NCBI RefSeq assembly: GCF_002836595.1
Contig: NZ_PJBB01000003.1
Span: forward strand, 3,347,001-3,411,000
From: Tenacibaculum sp. Bg11-29
GTDB lineage: Bacteria > Bacteroidota > Bacteroidia > Flavobacteriales > Flavobacteriaceae
Length of the DNA stretch: 64,000 bases
Direction: 5' to 3'
The translations under genes and the position numbers were made by a program. Positions 28,299 through 36,535 of the stretch are shown piece after piece. Numbering within the stretch: the stretch's first letter is position 1; each line of letters begins with the position of its first letter. The notes under the pieces are model-generated. The model saw only the letters and a list, made by a program, of their open reading frames with translations. It was not told where the DNA came from and ran no database searches.

Positions 28299-29221
28299 CC
28301 TTACAAGGCTTTACTGATTTTCGTTTTAGAAACGCACAACATAAATACTTTGGAGGTATTGATACTTATTATGCTCCATATATTCGGTTGAATGGAAAAA
28401 TGAAAATTAAATCGAGTTATGAACGTGATTTATTACCTGAAAATAATGATACTTTAACAGTTATACCACAAGTAATTACGAACGATGCTGATGAGTTTTT
28501 GTTTGTAGCAAAATATGTACAGAGTTTAGGTTATAAAGAATTGAATTGGAATTTAGGCTGTCCGTATCCAATGGTTACAAAATCAGGAATGGGCTCAGGA
28601 TTAATTTGCAACCCTGCAAGAATTGATGAAATATTACACAAAGCACATAATGAAACTGATATTTTAGTTTCTATGAAAATGCGAATGGGTTATGAGAATA
28701 GTGAAGAGATATTGCACTCCTTCCCTATTTTAGATAAGTATCCATTAAAAAACATAGCTATTCATGCTCGAATAGGCAAGCAACTATACAAAGGTGGCGT
28801 AGATTTAGATGCTTTTCAAAAATGTATAGATACTGCTAAACATCAACTATATTATAACGGAGATATTACTAGCATAGCTAGTTTTAAAGCGATGCAAGAA
28901 CGTTTTCCAAGCATTACTCATTTTATGATTGGTCGTGGCTTAATTGCGGATCCCTTTTTACCACAAATGATAAAAGATAACACAACCGAATATCCAAAAG
29001 ATAGATGGAAACGTTTTGAAGCTTTTCATGACGAAATTTATAACCAATACGACGCTGCTTTATCTGGACCAACTCCTATAAAAATGAAAATGTTAGGTTT
29101 TTGGGAGTATTTTTCTAAGTCATTTGCAAACCCGCAGAAAACATATAAGAAAATTAAAAAGGCTGGAAACCCTAAGAAGTATCAAGCTGCTGTTAAGGAA
29201 ATATTAAGTAGTGAGCGATAA
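28274..29221 (+). CDS. tRNA-dihydrouridine synthase family protein
   Basis: 315 residues. Flavin enzyme of the Dus family that reduces uridine to dihydrouridine in the tRNA D-loop. The TIM-barrel start SSPLQGFTDFRFR corresponds to the FMN-binding APMxGxTDxxFR motif. The catalytic Cys is Cys96 in WNLGCPYP. SMKMRMGY supplies the Lys/Arg FMN contacts, AIHARIGKQLYKG the next barrel strand, and MIGRGLIADPF the phosphate site. The C-terminal helical domain is present. Which position it modifies cannot be told from sequence alone. It is monocistronic, with a promoter box and a strong terminator. Confidence 0.93.
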   Translation: MSFTLLSSPLQGFTDFRFRNAQHKYFGGIDTYYAPYIRLNGKMKIKSSYERDLLPENNDTLTVIPQVITNDADEFLFVAKYVQSLGYKELNWNLGCPYPMVTKSGMGSGLICNPARIDEILHKAHNETDILVSMKMRMGYENSEEILHSFPILDKYPLKNIAIHARIGKQLYKGGVDLDAFQKCIDTAKHQLYYNGDITSIASFKAMQERFPSITHFMIGRGLIADPFLPQMIKDNTTEYPKDRWKRFEAFHDEIYNQYDAALSGPTPIKMKMLGFWEYFSKSFANPQKTYKKIKKAGNPKKYQAAVKEILSSER

Positions 29222-29228
29222 TTTCATT

Positions 29229-29272
29229 AAAAAAACTCCTATTTCTAGTTATTAGAAATAGGAGTTTTTTTA
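29229..29272 (+). terminator. Bidirectional terminator after dihydrouridine synthase
   Basis: A long perfect stem (ACTCCTATTTCT / AGAAATAGGAGT) with A- and T-runs outside and a 7-base loop. It serves the plus gene ending at 29221 and the minus gene ending at 29295. Confidence 0.9.
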
Positions 29273-29294
29273 ATTTATAGAAGTAATTAAAAAC

Positions 29295-30605
29295 TTATTC
29301 TACCAATTCTTTAGCTTTATCTAAAAGGTTTACACCTGTATCTTTAATATCATTTCCTACTTCTTTTAATTTATCTACAGATGTGTATTTGTTTAAATTA
29401 TTTGTCATTTCTTTAAACCGATCTATAACAATAAACATTTCTTCAGTATGTGGCACATTTTGTTCTTTCATTATCTTTTCCCAATCTACTTTAGCTAAGA
29501 TAGAAAACATGTACTTTGTTGCTATTTTACTTAAAAAATACTTGTCATAAAAACCATTTAATACACTCTCTGGTTTTCTATTTTTTAAATATACAATAGC
29601 ATCGTCTATTTTACCTTTATCATCTGATGATAACAAATTACTTGTTTTCAATTTAACTAATGATGTTATTGCTTTTTCACTCTTGTTATTCTTTAAATAC
29701 AAATAAGTTTCTATAGACCAAATAACTTCATTATCTAACCCAATTTCTTTTGAATCTTTTAAAAATACTTCAAAATCTTCTAAAGCTCTTTCTTCATCAA
29801 CTTTTCTGTCCATCATTAACCTATCAAAAGCTCTAAATAAATGATTTAATGAATGAATAGCTAAATGTGTTTTCTCGTTATTTAGATCCCCCCATTGAAA
29901 CATAGACCTAGTGTATGGCAAGTCAATATTTTTGTTATTGTCTAACCAATTTATATTTCTTGATATTTCATCTTCAGATAGGTAATACAATCCTTTTTCA
30001 AAAAACAAAAAACCTCTAAAATACTGTAATAATGTTTTTATTTCTGTATCAGGTAATAATTCTGGCTTGGTTTTAGAACATTCATATAAAGAAACTTCTT
30101 TACCCAAATCTTTACTTAAAAGAACAATAGCACTTAAAACAGTATGTTCTAAATTCTGAACTACTTCTTTTTCGTTTCCAGAATAATAAGGTCTTTTTTT
30201 ACTAATAGAATCTCCATAGATTACGTTAAAAGCATCTAATAATGGAGGAAATATATCTTCATCAGTTTTCATGATAAATTCCTCCATTTTTCTATAATCT
30301 CGATAAATAGAAATATATTCAAACAATGATATGTTGTCAGCATTTTTAAAATCATGACTCATTAACCGCTTAGATATTCTATCTATATCCGTTTTAAAAG
30401 ATTTAAACTCTGTAGAGATAGTGTCCTTAGTAATTGCAGATCTTATTAAAATTTTACCAAATTTATAAGGCATAACTTTATATGAATCTAAACTTTCATT
30501 TAGTGTTTTCTTATCTATTTCTAATAATTCAGCATCTGTTTTCTCTTTATTAGAACAACTAATAAATACATTAATAATAAATAATAGTAAAAAAAATCTT
30601 TTCAT
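29295..30605 (-). CDS. Lipoprotein of unknown function, helical
   Basis: 436 residues from the ATG at 30603-30605; the frame extends upstream only by a TTG start that would spoil the signal peptide. Lipobox ISC with Cys17, then SNKEKTD. The mature part is almost entirely helical and charged (repeated TPR-like hairpins such as ALEDFEVFLKDSKEIG and NKSEKAITSLVKLK). It ends in a helix (DIKDTGVNLLDKAKELVE). No enzymatic motif. It follows the RNA helicase gene by 46 bp on the same strand and may share its transcript. Confidence 0.7.
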   Translation of the reverse strand: MKRFFLLLFIINVFISCSNKEKTDAELLEIDKKTLNESLDSYKVMPYKFGKILIRSAITKDTISTEFKSFKTDIDRISKRLMSHDFKNADNISLFEYISIYRDYRKMEEFIMKTDEDIFPPLLDAFNVIYGDSISKKRPYYSGNEKEVVQNLEHTVLSAIVLLSKDLGKEVSLYECSKTKPELLPDTEIKTLLQYFRGFLFFEKGLYYLSEDEISRNINWLDNNKNIDLPYTRSMFQWGDLNNEKTHLAIHSLNHLFRAFDRLMMDRKVDEERALEDFEVFLKDSKEIGLDNEVIWSIETYLYLKNNKSEKAITSLVKLKTSNLLSSDDKGKIDDAIVYLKNRKPESVLNGFYDKYFLSKIATKYMFSILAKVDWEKIMKEQNVPHTEEMFIVIDRFKEMTNNLNKYTSVDKLKEVGNDIKDTGVNLLDKAKELVE

Positions 30606-30651
30606 AGTTTCCAACAATAATTAACACCAAGAGTTACTTAAATTTAAATAA

Positions 30652-31965
30652 TTACGCTAAAGTAATACGCACTTTCTTGTTCTTTAAACGAGTATTATTT
30701 AAATTCTCTATTAACTTTTTAGCCTCTGATACAGGTACAGATATAAAAGCACAATCTTGTTTTAACTCAATAGCTCCTAATTGATCTTTTGCTAAATTCC
30801 CTTTTTTAAAGAATAATCCAGCAATATCTCCTTTTGATATTTTATCTTTTCTTCCTCCCGAAATAAATAAAGTTTCCCAGTATTGAGGTTTTAATTTTTC
30901 TTTATGAGAAATATCCTCATTAGGTATATTTTTAAGAAACTCTGGTAAATTTTCTTTTTGCCATTTTAAAATATAAGCAGTTCCTTTTGCATTTACTCTT
31001 GCTGTTCTACCGTTTCTATGCGTAAATTCTTCTATTCTTTCTGGTAATTCGTAATGAATAATGTATTTCATTTCAGGAATATCAATTCCTCTTGCTGCCA
31101 AGTCGGTTGCAATTAATACCTGACTTGTACCATTTCTGAATTTTATTAATGAACGTTCACGATCTCTTTGCTCCATTCCTCCAGAAAAACAACTGTGTGC
31201 TATTTTATTCTTAGATAAAAACTCACTTACATGGTTTATACTATCTTTTAAATTACAAAATATAATTCCCTGCTCATTTCCTATGTGTTTTAATAAATCA
31301 ATTAAGGTTTGATTTTTATTTTTTATAGGAGAAACAACCGTTTTTAAAGTTAATTGTCTAGATTTTTTTCCTGTTAGATAGTTTAATACTGTTGGATTAT
31401 TTAAACGTACAAATTCAGGAATTTCGGTCTCTTGTGTTGCAGATGTTAAAATTCGCTTGCTAATGTTTGGTAATTGATTAATAATACCTCTCATTTCATA
31501 CTCAAAACCTACCTCTAACGATTTATCAAACTCATCTAAAATTAAAGTTTTAATACTATCTTTAGAAAAACGATCGTTTGCAAAGTGGTCTAAAATTCTA
31601 CCTGGTGTACCAATTAAAATACTTGGTATATGTTTTAATTCAGTTTTGTCTTTCGTCATTGAACGCCCTCCATATACAGCGTTTACTTTTAAACCAGTTC
31701 CCATTTCGCGAATTACTTGTTCTATTTGAATCGCTAATTCTCTTGATGGCACCAAAATTAAAGTTTGAATTTCTTTATTATCTGGTTCAATCAATTTTAA
31801 TGCTGGCAATAAAAAACCTAGTGTTTTACCTGTTCCTGTTGGTGAAAGTATTACTGTATTTGCTGTTGTTTCTATTACTGAAATGGCTTTTTTTTGCATT
31901 TCATTTAATTCATAGATATTTAATTTTGCTAAAATATCCTCTTGTGTTTTCACTGTAATTGCCAT
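30652..31965 (-). CDS. DEAD-box RNA helicase with DbpA-type RNA-binding domain
   Basis: 437 residues. ATP-dependent RNA helicase. Motif I is SPTGTGKT (41-48). Motif II is DEFD (144-147) rather than DEAD. Motif III SAT is near 172, and motif VI reads HRNGRTAR. The last ~70 residues (from about 368: KDKISKGDIAGLFF ... KKVRITLA) have the RRM-like DbpA RNA-binding fold, which in E. coli DbpA recognises hairpin 92 of 23S rRNA. A 50S ribosome assembly role is therefore likely. A -7 box lies about 35 bp upstream. The DEFD variant keeps the catalytic Asp-Glu pair, so activity is expected. Confidence 0.88.
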   Translation of the reverse strand: MAITVKTQEDILAKLNIYELNEMQKKAISVIETTANTVILSPTGTGKTLGFLLPALKLIEPDNKEIQTLILVPSRELAIQIEQVIREMGTGLKVNAVYGGRSMTKDKTELKHIPSILIGTPGRILDHFANDRFSKDSIKTLILDEFDKSLEVGFEYEMRGIINQLPNISKRILTSATQETEIPEFVRLNNPTVLNYLTGKKSRQLTLKTVVSPIKNKNQTLIDLLKHIGNEQGIIFCNLKDSINHVSEFLSKNKIAHSCFSGGMEQRDRERSLIKFRNGTSQVLIATDLAARGIDIPEMKYIIHYELPERIEEFTHRNGRTARVNAKGTAYILKWQKENLPEFLKNIPNEDISHKEKLKPQYWETLFISGGRKDKISKGDIAGLFFKKGNLAKDQLGAIELKQDCAFISVPVSEAKKLIENLNNTRLKNKKVRITLA

Positions 31966-31999
31966 AATATTTAAATATCTATGAAATTTTTATTGACTG

Positions 32000-32007
32000 C
32001 AAAGATA
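32000..32007 (-). promoter_or_regulatory. Candidate -7 box for the DEAD-box helicase gene
   Basis: On the minus strand TATCTTTG, an exact TAnnTTTG match, 35 bp before the ATG at 31965. Confidence 0.45.
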
Positions 32008-32103
32008 GGTAGTCTTTTACAGCTTATTAATAATAATAACTATGAAGTTCTTTAAAATCGATTGTAAAATACCTAACTTTTCTTAAAAACAATTAAACAG
32101 GGT

Positions 32104-32142
32104 AAAAAAAGGGCAAAATGCTATAAAAAAATAGTTTATAGC
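32104..32142 (-). terminator. Terminator of the LysE-type exporter gene
   Basis: Perfect 9-bp stem TGCTATAAA / TTTATAGCA with loop AAAATAG (32119-32143), overlapping the stop codon. On the minus strand a 7-T run follows about 8 bases later. Confidence 0.6.
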
Positions 32143-32750
32143 AAAATAAGTATTGCTATTGCTATGAAAACTACAATTTGAGCCCATTTTAAAAACACAC
32201 CTATCTTGGCATTCTTTTTTATAGAAGCTGATATAGTTCCTGCTAAAATAGCAATAGAAGAAAAGATAATAAAAGACGTTATAATAAACAAACCACCTAA
32301 AACATAAAACTGAACAACCGTTGATATTGTTTCTGAAAATAAAAACTGCGGAAAGAATGCTAAAAAGAAAATTGTTACTTTCGGGTTTAATACATTCATT
32401 AAAAACCCTTTTTTAAACAACTCGAGTGTAGATTTTTTAGCTACATTTTCAGTTGAAAATGCAATTTTTGCATCACTCTTATACACTTGATACGCTAAAT
32501 ACAATAAATACGCAGCTCCAAATAACTTAATTATAAAAAACAAATTCGGGTTCTGATTTATAATTTCAGAAACACCAAAAGCAACTAAAGTCGTATGAAT
32601 TATACAACCACTCATTAAACCAACAACAGTTGCTAAACCATATTTCTTACCATTTACAATACTTTGTGTAAGTACAAAAATATTATCTGGTCCTGGTGAA
32701 AAAGCCAAAGTAGCTGTTGCTAATACAAAAGAAATGAGGGTTTCTAGCAT
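32136..32750 (-). CDS. LysE/RhtB family amino-acid exporter
   Basis: 204 residues with six predicted membrane helices. The family signature SPGPDNIFVL is at residues 18-27, and the second conserved block FKKGFLMNVLNPKVTIFFLAFFPQF is split around 110-135. These proteins export amino acids or homoserine-type metabolites across the inner membrane. The true substrate is not predictable. It lies 72 bp downstream of pyrD, separated from it by a hairpin, so it is probably transcribed on its own. Confidence 0.9.
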   Translation of the reverse strand: MLETLISFVLATATLAFSPGPDNIFVLTQSIVNGKKYGLATVVGLMSGCIIHTTLVAFGVSEIINQNPNLFFIIKLFGAAYLLYLAYQVYKSDAKIAFSTENVAKKSTLELFKKGFLMNVLNPKVTIFFLAFFPQFLFSETISTVVQFYVLGGLFIITSFIIFSSIAILAGTISASIKKNAKIGVFLKWAQIVVFIAIAILILL

Positions 32751-32765
32751 TTTAAACGTTATTGT

Positions 32766-32811
32766 AAACTAACTGAAATAATTATTTAATATAAATTAAA
32801 TCAGTTAGTTT
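32766..32811 (-). terminator. Inverted repeat after pyrD
   Basis: Perfect 11-bp arms AAACTAACTGA and TCAGTTAGTTT with a 24-bp AT-rich loop, 12 bp after the pyrD stop. There is no long T-run after it, so it is either a weak terminator or an mRNA 3'-end hairpin. Confidence 0.5.
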
Positions 32812-32822
32812 GTTACATATAT

Positions 32823-33860
32823 TTATTTATTGTTTTTTAAAATCGCTTTATTTATTCTCTTTACCAAACTTGGCCCTTCATAAATAAAACCTGTATAAAT
32901 TTGTACTAAATCTGCACCAGCCTCAATTTTATCTAAAGCATCTTTTTCAGAATGAATACCTCCTACCCCAATTATAGGAAATGCTTTGTTAGAATTATCA
33001 GCCAAATACTTAATTACTTTTGTACTCCTTTCTTTCACTGGCTGTCCACTTACACCTCCATTACCAATTTCTTTTAATCGTTCTTCTGAAACCTTTAAAT
33101 TATCTCTATTTACAGATGTATTAGAAGCAATTACACCAGCAATTTTAGTTTCAATAACCAGCTCAATAATTTCATCTAATTGCTGATTGTTTAAATCTGG
33201 TGCTATTTTTAAAAGTATTGGTTTCTTATTTACTTCTTTATCGTTCGCTTTTTTAACTGCTGTAATTAATTCTTTTAAATAATCTACATCATCTAATTTT
33301 GCGTGACTTCCTACATTTGGACAACTTACATTTAAAACGAAATAATCTACATATGGGTGTAAACCTTTAAAACATTCTAAATAATCATCAGTGTAATTTT
33401 CTGGCGCTATATTTGTGTTTTTACCAATATTACCGCCAATAATAATTTTCCCTTTATTCTTTTTTAATTGCGTTATTGCTGTTTCTAATCCTTCATTATT
33501 AAACCCCATTCGGTTAATAATTCCTTGATCATCTTTTAAGCGAAATAAACGTTTTTTAGGATTTCCAACTTGAGCTTTAGGTGTAACAGTACCTATCTCA
33601 ACAAAACCGAAACCAAAGTTTGCTAACTCATTATATAATACTGCATTTTTATCAAAACCAGCAGCTAAACCTACAGGATTTTTAAATGTTAATCCAAATA
33701 AATTACGCTCTAAACGTTTATCATTTACTTGGTACAAACTTCTAAAAATTGCTGATACAAAAGGAATTTTCGATAAAAATTTCACCAAAGAAAAAGTAAA
33801 ATAATGAATTTTTTCTGGATCGAAAAGAAAGAAAATTGGTCGTATTATTAATTTGTACAT
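32823..33860 (-). CDS. pyrD: Quinone-dependent dihydroorotate dehydrogenase (class 2)
   Basis: 345 residues. Oxidises dihydroorotate to orotate in pyrimidine synthesis, passing electrons to the quinone pool. The N-terminal ~45 residues are the amphipathic membrane-associating helices of class 2 enzymes ([18 protein letters not shown]). FMN-binding and catalytic blocks are in order: [46 protein letters not shown] (Ser as catalytic base), [15 protein letters not shown] and IGVGGIHS. The gene follows pheT on the same strand beyond a terminator. Confidence 0.96.
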   Translation of the reverse strand: MYKLIIRPIFFLFDPEKIHYFTFSLVKFLSKIPFVSAIFRSLYQVNDKRLERNLFGLTFKNPVGLAAGFDKNAVLYNELANFGFGFVEIGTVTPKAQVGNPKKRLFRLKDDQGIINRMGFNNEGLETAITQLKKNKGKIIIGGNIGKNTNIAPENYTDDYLECFKGLHPYVDYFVLNVSCPNVGSHAKLDDVDYLKELITAVKKANDKEVNKKPILLKIAPDLNNQQLDEIIELVIETKIAGVIASNTSVNRDNLKVSEERLKEIGNGGVSGQPVKERSTKVIKYLADNSNKAFPIIGVGGIHSEKDALDKIEAGADLVQIYTGFIYEGPSLVKRINKAILKNNK

Positions 33861-33919
33861 TTATTAATGTTTTTTGTAATTATGCTAAACTTATATAGTA
33901 TGTTAATTAACTATAAAAA

Positions 33920-33948
33920 AAGCTCCAATAAATTGGAGCTTAAAAATT
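33920..33948 (-). terminator. Terminator of pheT
   Basis: Perfect 10-bp stem AAGCTCCAAT / ATTGGAGCTT with a two-base centre, flanked by A- and T-runs, overlapping the end of pheT at 33947 on the minus strand. Confidence 0.8.
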
Positions 33949-36373
33949 ATCTTAAAACAGCTTCTAAATTCTTTTCGAATGTTTGCTGTAACTTTTGCAT
34001 TATTTTATCAATCTGTTTATCTGCCAACGTTTTGTTTTCATCTTGTAAAACGAAACTTACTGCATATGACTTCTTACCATCAGGTAATTTATCACCTTCA
34101 TAAACATCAAACAAATCAACTTCTTTTAATAATTTTTTCTCTGATTGAAAAGCCAAGTTATAAACTTCTTTAAATTCAACTTTATTATCTATCAACAAAG
34201 CTAAATCACGTTTCACAGCAGGAAACTTAGCTAAATCAGCTACTTTTATTTTTTTATTACCTGTAAATGTTAAAATATTTTGCCAATTAAAATCAGCAAA
34301 TAATACTTCTTGCTTAATAGAAAATTCTTTTAAAATAGTGTTTCTAATCACTCCAAATTCAACTAACTTTGTTTTACCTAAGCTAAATATAATTCCTTCA
34401 GAAAACATATCTGATTTTATTGGAGATGTTTTTAAGTTCCCTAACCCTAAACGAGTTAATAAGCTAGTTACAATTCCTTTTAAGTAAAAGAAGTCTGATG
34501 TTTGAGTTTCAGTTTTCCAACTATCTTTGGTTCTATTACCAGTAATAAATAATGTTAAATGTTTATCTTCTTGGTAACCGCTTTCGTATTTATGATATGT
34601 TTTACCAAATTCATAAAGTTTTAAAGCATTGTTTTTTCTATTAATATTGTATGCTACAGACTCTAAACCACTAAATAATAATGATTGACGCATTACCTTT
34701 AAGTCATTACTTAAAGGGTTTAACATCTCAACGTTGTACTCTTCATTTAAATCTTCTGATAAAGCTACATACTCAGCCTTTGTTAAAGAGTTTGCCATTG
34801 TTTCATTAAAACCTAAAGCAGTTAATTGATCTGCAACAATGTTTTCTATCTTAACATCTTTATTACTATCAAAAGAAATTGAAGTATTTAATTTATGTGA
34901 AAACTCAATGTTATTATAACCGTAAACTCTTAAAATCTCTTCAATAATATCAGCTTCACGTTGTACATCAACTCTATAAGAAGGTATTGTTAATCCTAAA
35001 CCACCTTCTGTTTCACTGTTTATTTTTATCTCTAAAGAAGCTAAAATATTTTTTATAGTTTCTTTAGGTATTTCTTGACCAATTAATCTATATGCACCTT
35101 CATAAGATAAAAATACTTGAAAGTCTTCAATTTTCTTTGGGTAAAAATCTAAAACATCTGAAGACATCTTTCCTCCAGCATATTCTTCAATTAACAAAGC
35201 AGCACGTTTTAAAGCATATTTTGTTAGATTAATATCAATTCCTCTTTCAAAACGAAAAGAAGCATCAGTATTTAACGCATGTCGTTTTGCTGTTTTACGA
35301 ACTGAAACTGGATTAAAATAAGCGCTTTCTAAGAAAATTGTAGTTGTATGTTCTTTAACTCCCGATTCTAAACCTCCAAAAACACCACCAATACATAATG
35401 GGTTATTATCAGCATCACAAATCATAATATCATCAGCAGATAACTCTCTTTCTACTTCATCTAAAGTTGTAAACTTTGTTCCTTCTTCTAAAGTTTTTAC
35501 GATTACTTTACCACCTGCAATTTTATTTGCATCAAAAGCATGTAATGGTTGCCCTAGCTCATGTAAAACATAATTTGTAATATCTACAATATTATTTTTG
35601 GGGGTTACCCCAATAGCTTTTAATCTATTTTTTATCCACTCCGGAGATTCTTTAATCTTAATATCTGTAATTGTAATTCCACAATAACGTGGTACTAAAT
35701 TTTTATCTTCAATTTCAATATCTATTTTTTGCGTACGTTCATCTACATGAAAATTAGATACTGAAGGAGAAATTAATTCTAAATTAATTCCTTGCTGAAT
35801 TAATCCTGCACGCAAATCACGAGCTACACCAAAATGGCTCATTCCATCTGCACGGTTAGGTGTTAAACCTATTTCGAAAACATAATCTGTTTCGATATTA
35901 AAAACCTCAGAACAAGGAGTTCCTGAAATTAAGCTTTCATCTAAAACCATAATTCCATCATGACCATTACCTAAACCTAATTCATCTTCGGCACAAATCA
36001 TTCCATGGCTTTCCTCACCTCTTATTTTTCCTTTCTTAATTTTAAAAGATTCACCTTTTTCGTCATATAAGATTGTTCCAACAGTTGCTACAGGTACTTT
36101 CTGACCAGCAGCTACATTAGGTGCTCCACAAACAATTTGTATGGGATTACCGTCACCTAAATCTACCGTAGTAACTTTTAGTTTATCAGCATTCGGATGT
36201 TTCACACATGTTTTAACCTCTCCTACTACTATACCTTTTAAGCTACCTTTAATACTTTCAACAGTTTCTATACCTTCAACTTCAAGACCTAGATCTGTTA
36301 ATAACTCACCAGTTTTCTCTGCTTCCCAGTCTGTTTGTAAAAATTGTCGTAACCAATTGTATGATATCTTCAT
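33947..36373 (-). CDS. pheT: Phenylalanine--tRNA ligase beta subunit
   Basis: 808 residues from the ATG at 36371-36373 (MKISYNWLRQF, the family start). The frame runs two codons further only with a TTG. Domain order is bacterial PheT: the N-terminal segment, the EMAP/OB tRNA-binding domain (about 40-150, VGEVKTCVKHPNADKL), B3/B4 editing domain (about 215-385, ending FRFERGID), B5 domain, the catalytic-like core, and the C-terminal FDX-ACB domain (about 715-808, FPAVKRDLALLID). It partners with PheS, which is not in this window. A -7 box lies 24 bp upstream. Confidence 0.97.
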   Translation of the reverse strand: MKISYNWLRQFLQTDWEAEKTGELLTDLGLEVEGIETVESIKGSLKGIVVGEVKTCVKHPNADKLKVTTVDLGDGNPIQIVCGAPNVAAGQKVPVATVGTILYDEKGESFKIKKGKIRGEESHGMICAEDELGLGNGHDGIMVLDESLISGTPCSEVFNIETDYVFEIGLTPNRADGMSHFGVARDLRAGLIQQGINLELISPSVSNFHVDERTQKIDIEIEDKNLVPRYCGITITDIKIKESPEWIKNRLKAIGVTPKNNIVDITNYVLHELGQPLHAFDANKIAGGKVIVKTLEEGTKFTTLDEVERELSADDIMICDADNNPLCIGGVFGGLESGVKEHTTTIFLESAYFNPVSVRKTAKRHALNTDASFRFERGIDINLTKYALKRAALLIEEYAGGKMSSDVLDFYPKKIEDFQVFLSYEGAYRLIGQEIPKETIKNILASLEIKINSETEGGLGLTIPSYRVDVQREADIIEEILRVYGYNNIEFSHKLNTSISFDSNKDVKIENIVADQLTALGFNETMANSLTKAEYVALSEDLNEEYNVEMLNPLSNDLKVMRQSLLFSGLESVAYNINRKNNALKLYEFGKTYHKYESGYQEDKHLTLFITGNRTKDSWKTETQTSDFFYLKGIVTSLLTRLGLGNLKTSPIKSDMFSEGIIFSLGKTKLVEFGVIRNTILKEFSIKQEVLFADFNWQNILTFTGNKKIKVADLAKFPAVKRDLALLIDNKVEFKEVYNLAFQSEKKLLKEVDLFDVYEGDKLPDGKKSYAVSFVLQDENKTLADKQIDKIMQKLQQTFEKNLEAVLR

Positions 36374-36396
36374 AATCAATCTCTGATTTTAGCCCG

Positions 36397-36404
36397 CAAA
36401 TTTA
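36397..36404 (-). promoter_or_regulatory. Candidate -7 box for pheT
   Basis: On the minus strand TAAATTTG, an exact TAnnTTTG match, 24 bp before the pheT ATG. Confidence 0.5.
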
Positions 36405-36535
36405 CGGAAAATAAAAGAATAAACTACACTACTTTTCTTATAGTATTAATCACACTGATTATTAACTATTTAGTAACATTTATTGTATCTAATAATTGTT
36501 TTTTTGTGTTAAATCTAAATAGACCTTCAATTAAC

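Noticed and set aside
36506..36535. Longer start for the endonuclease gene
   Set aside because: The extra codons would precede a textbook signal peptide that starts at the ATG at 36536.
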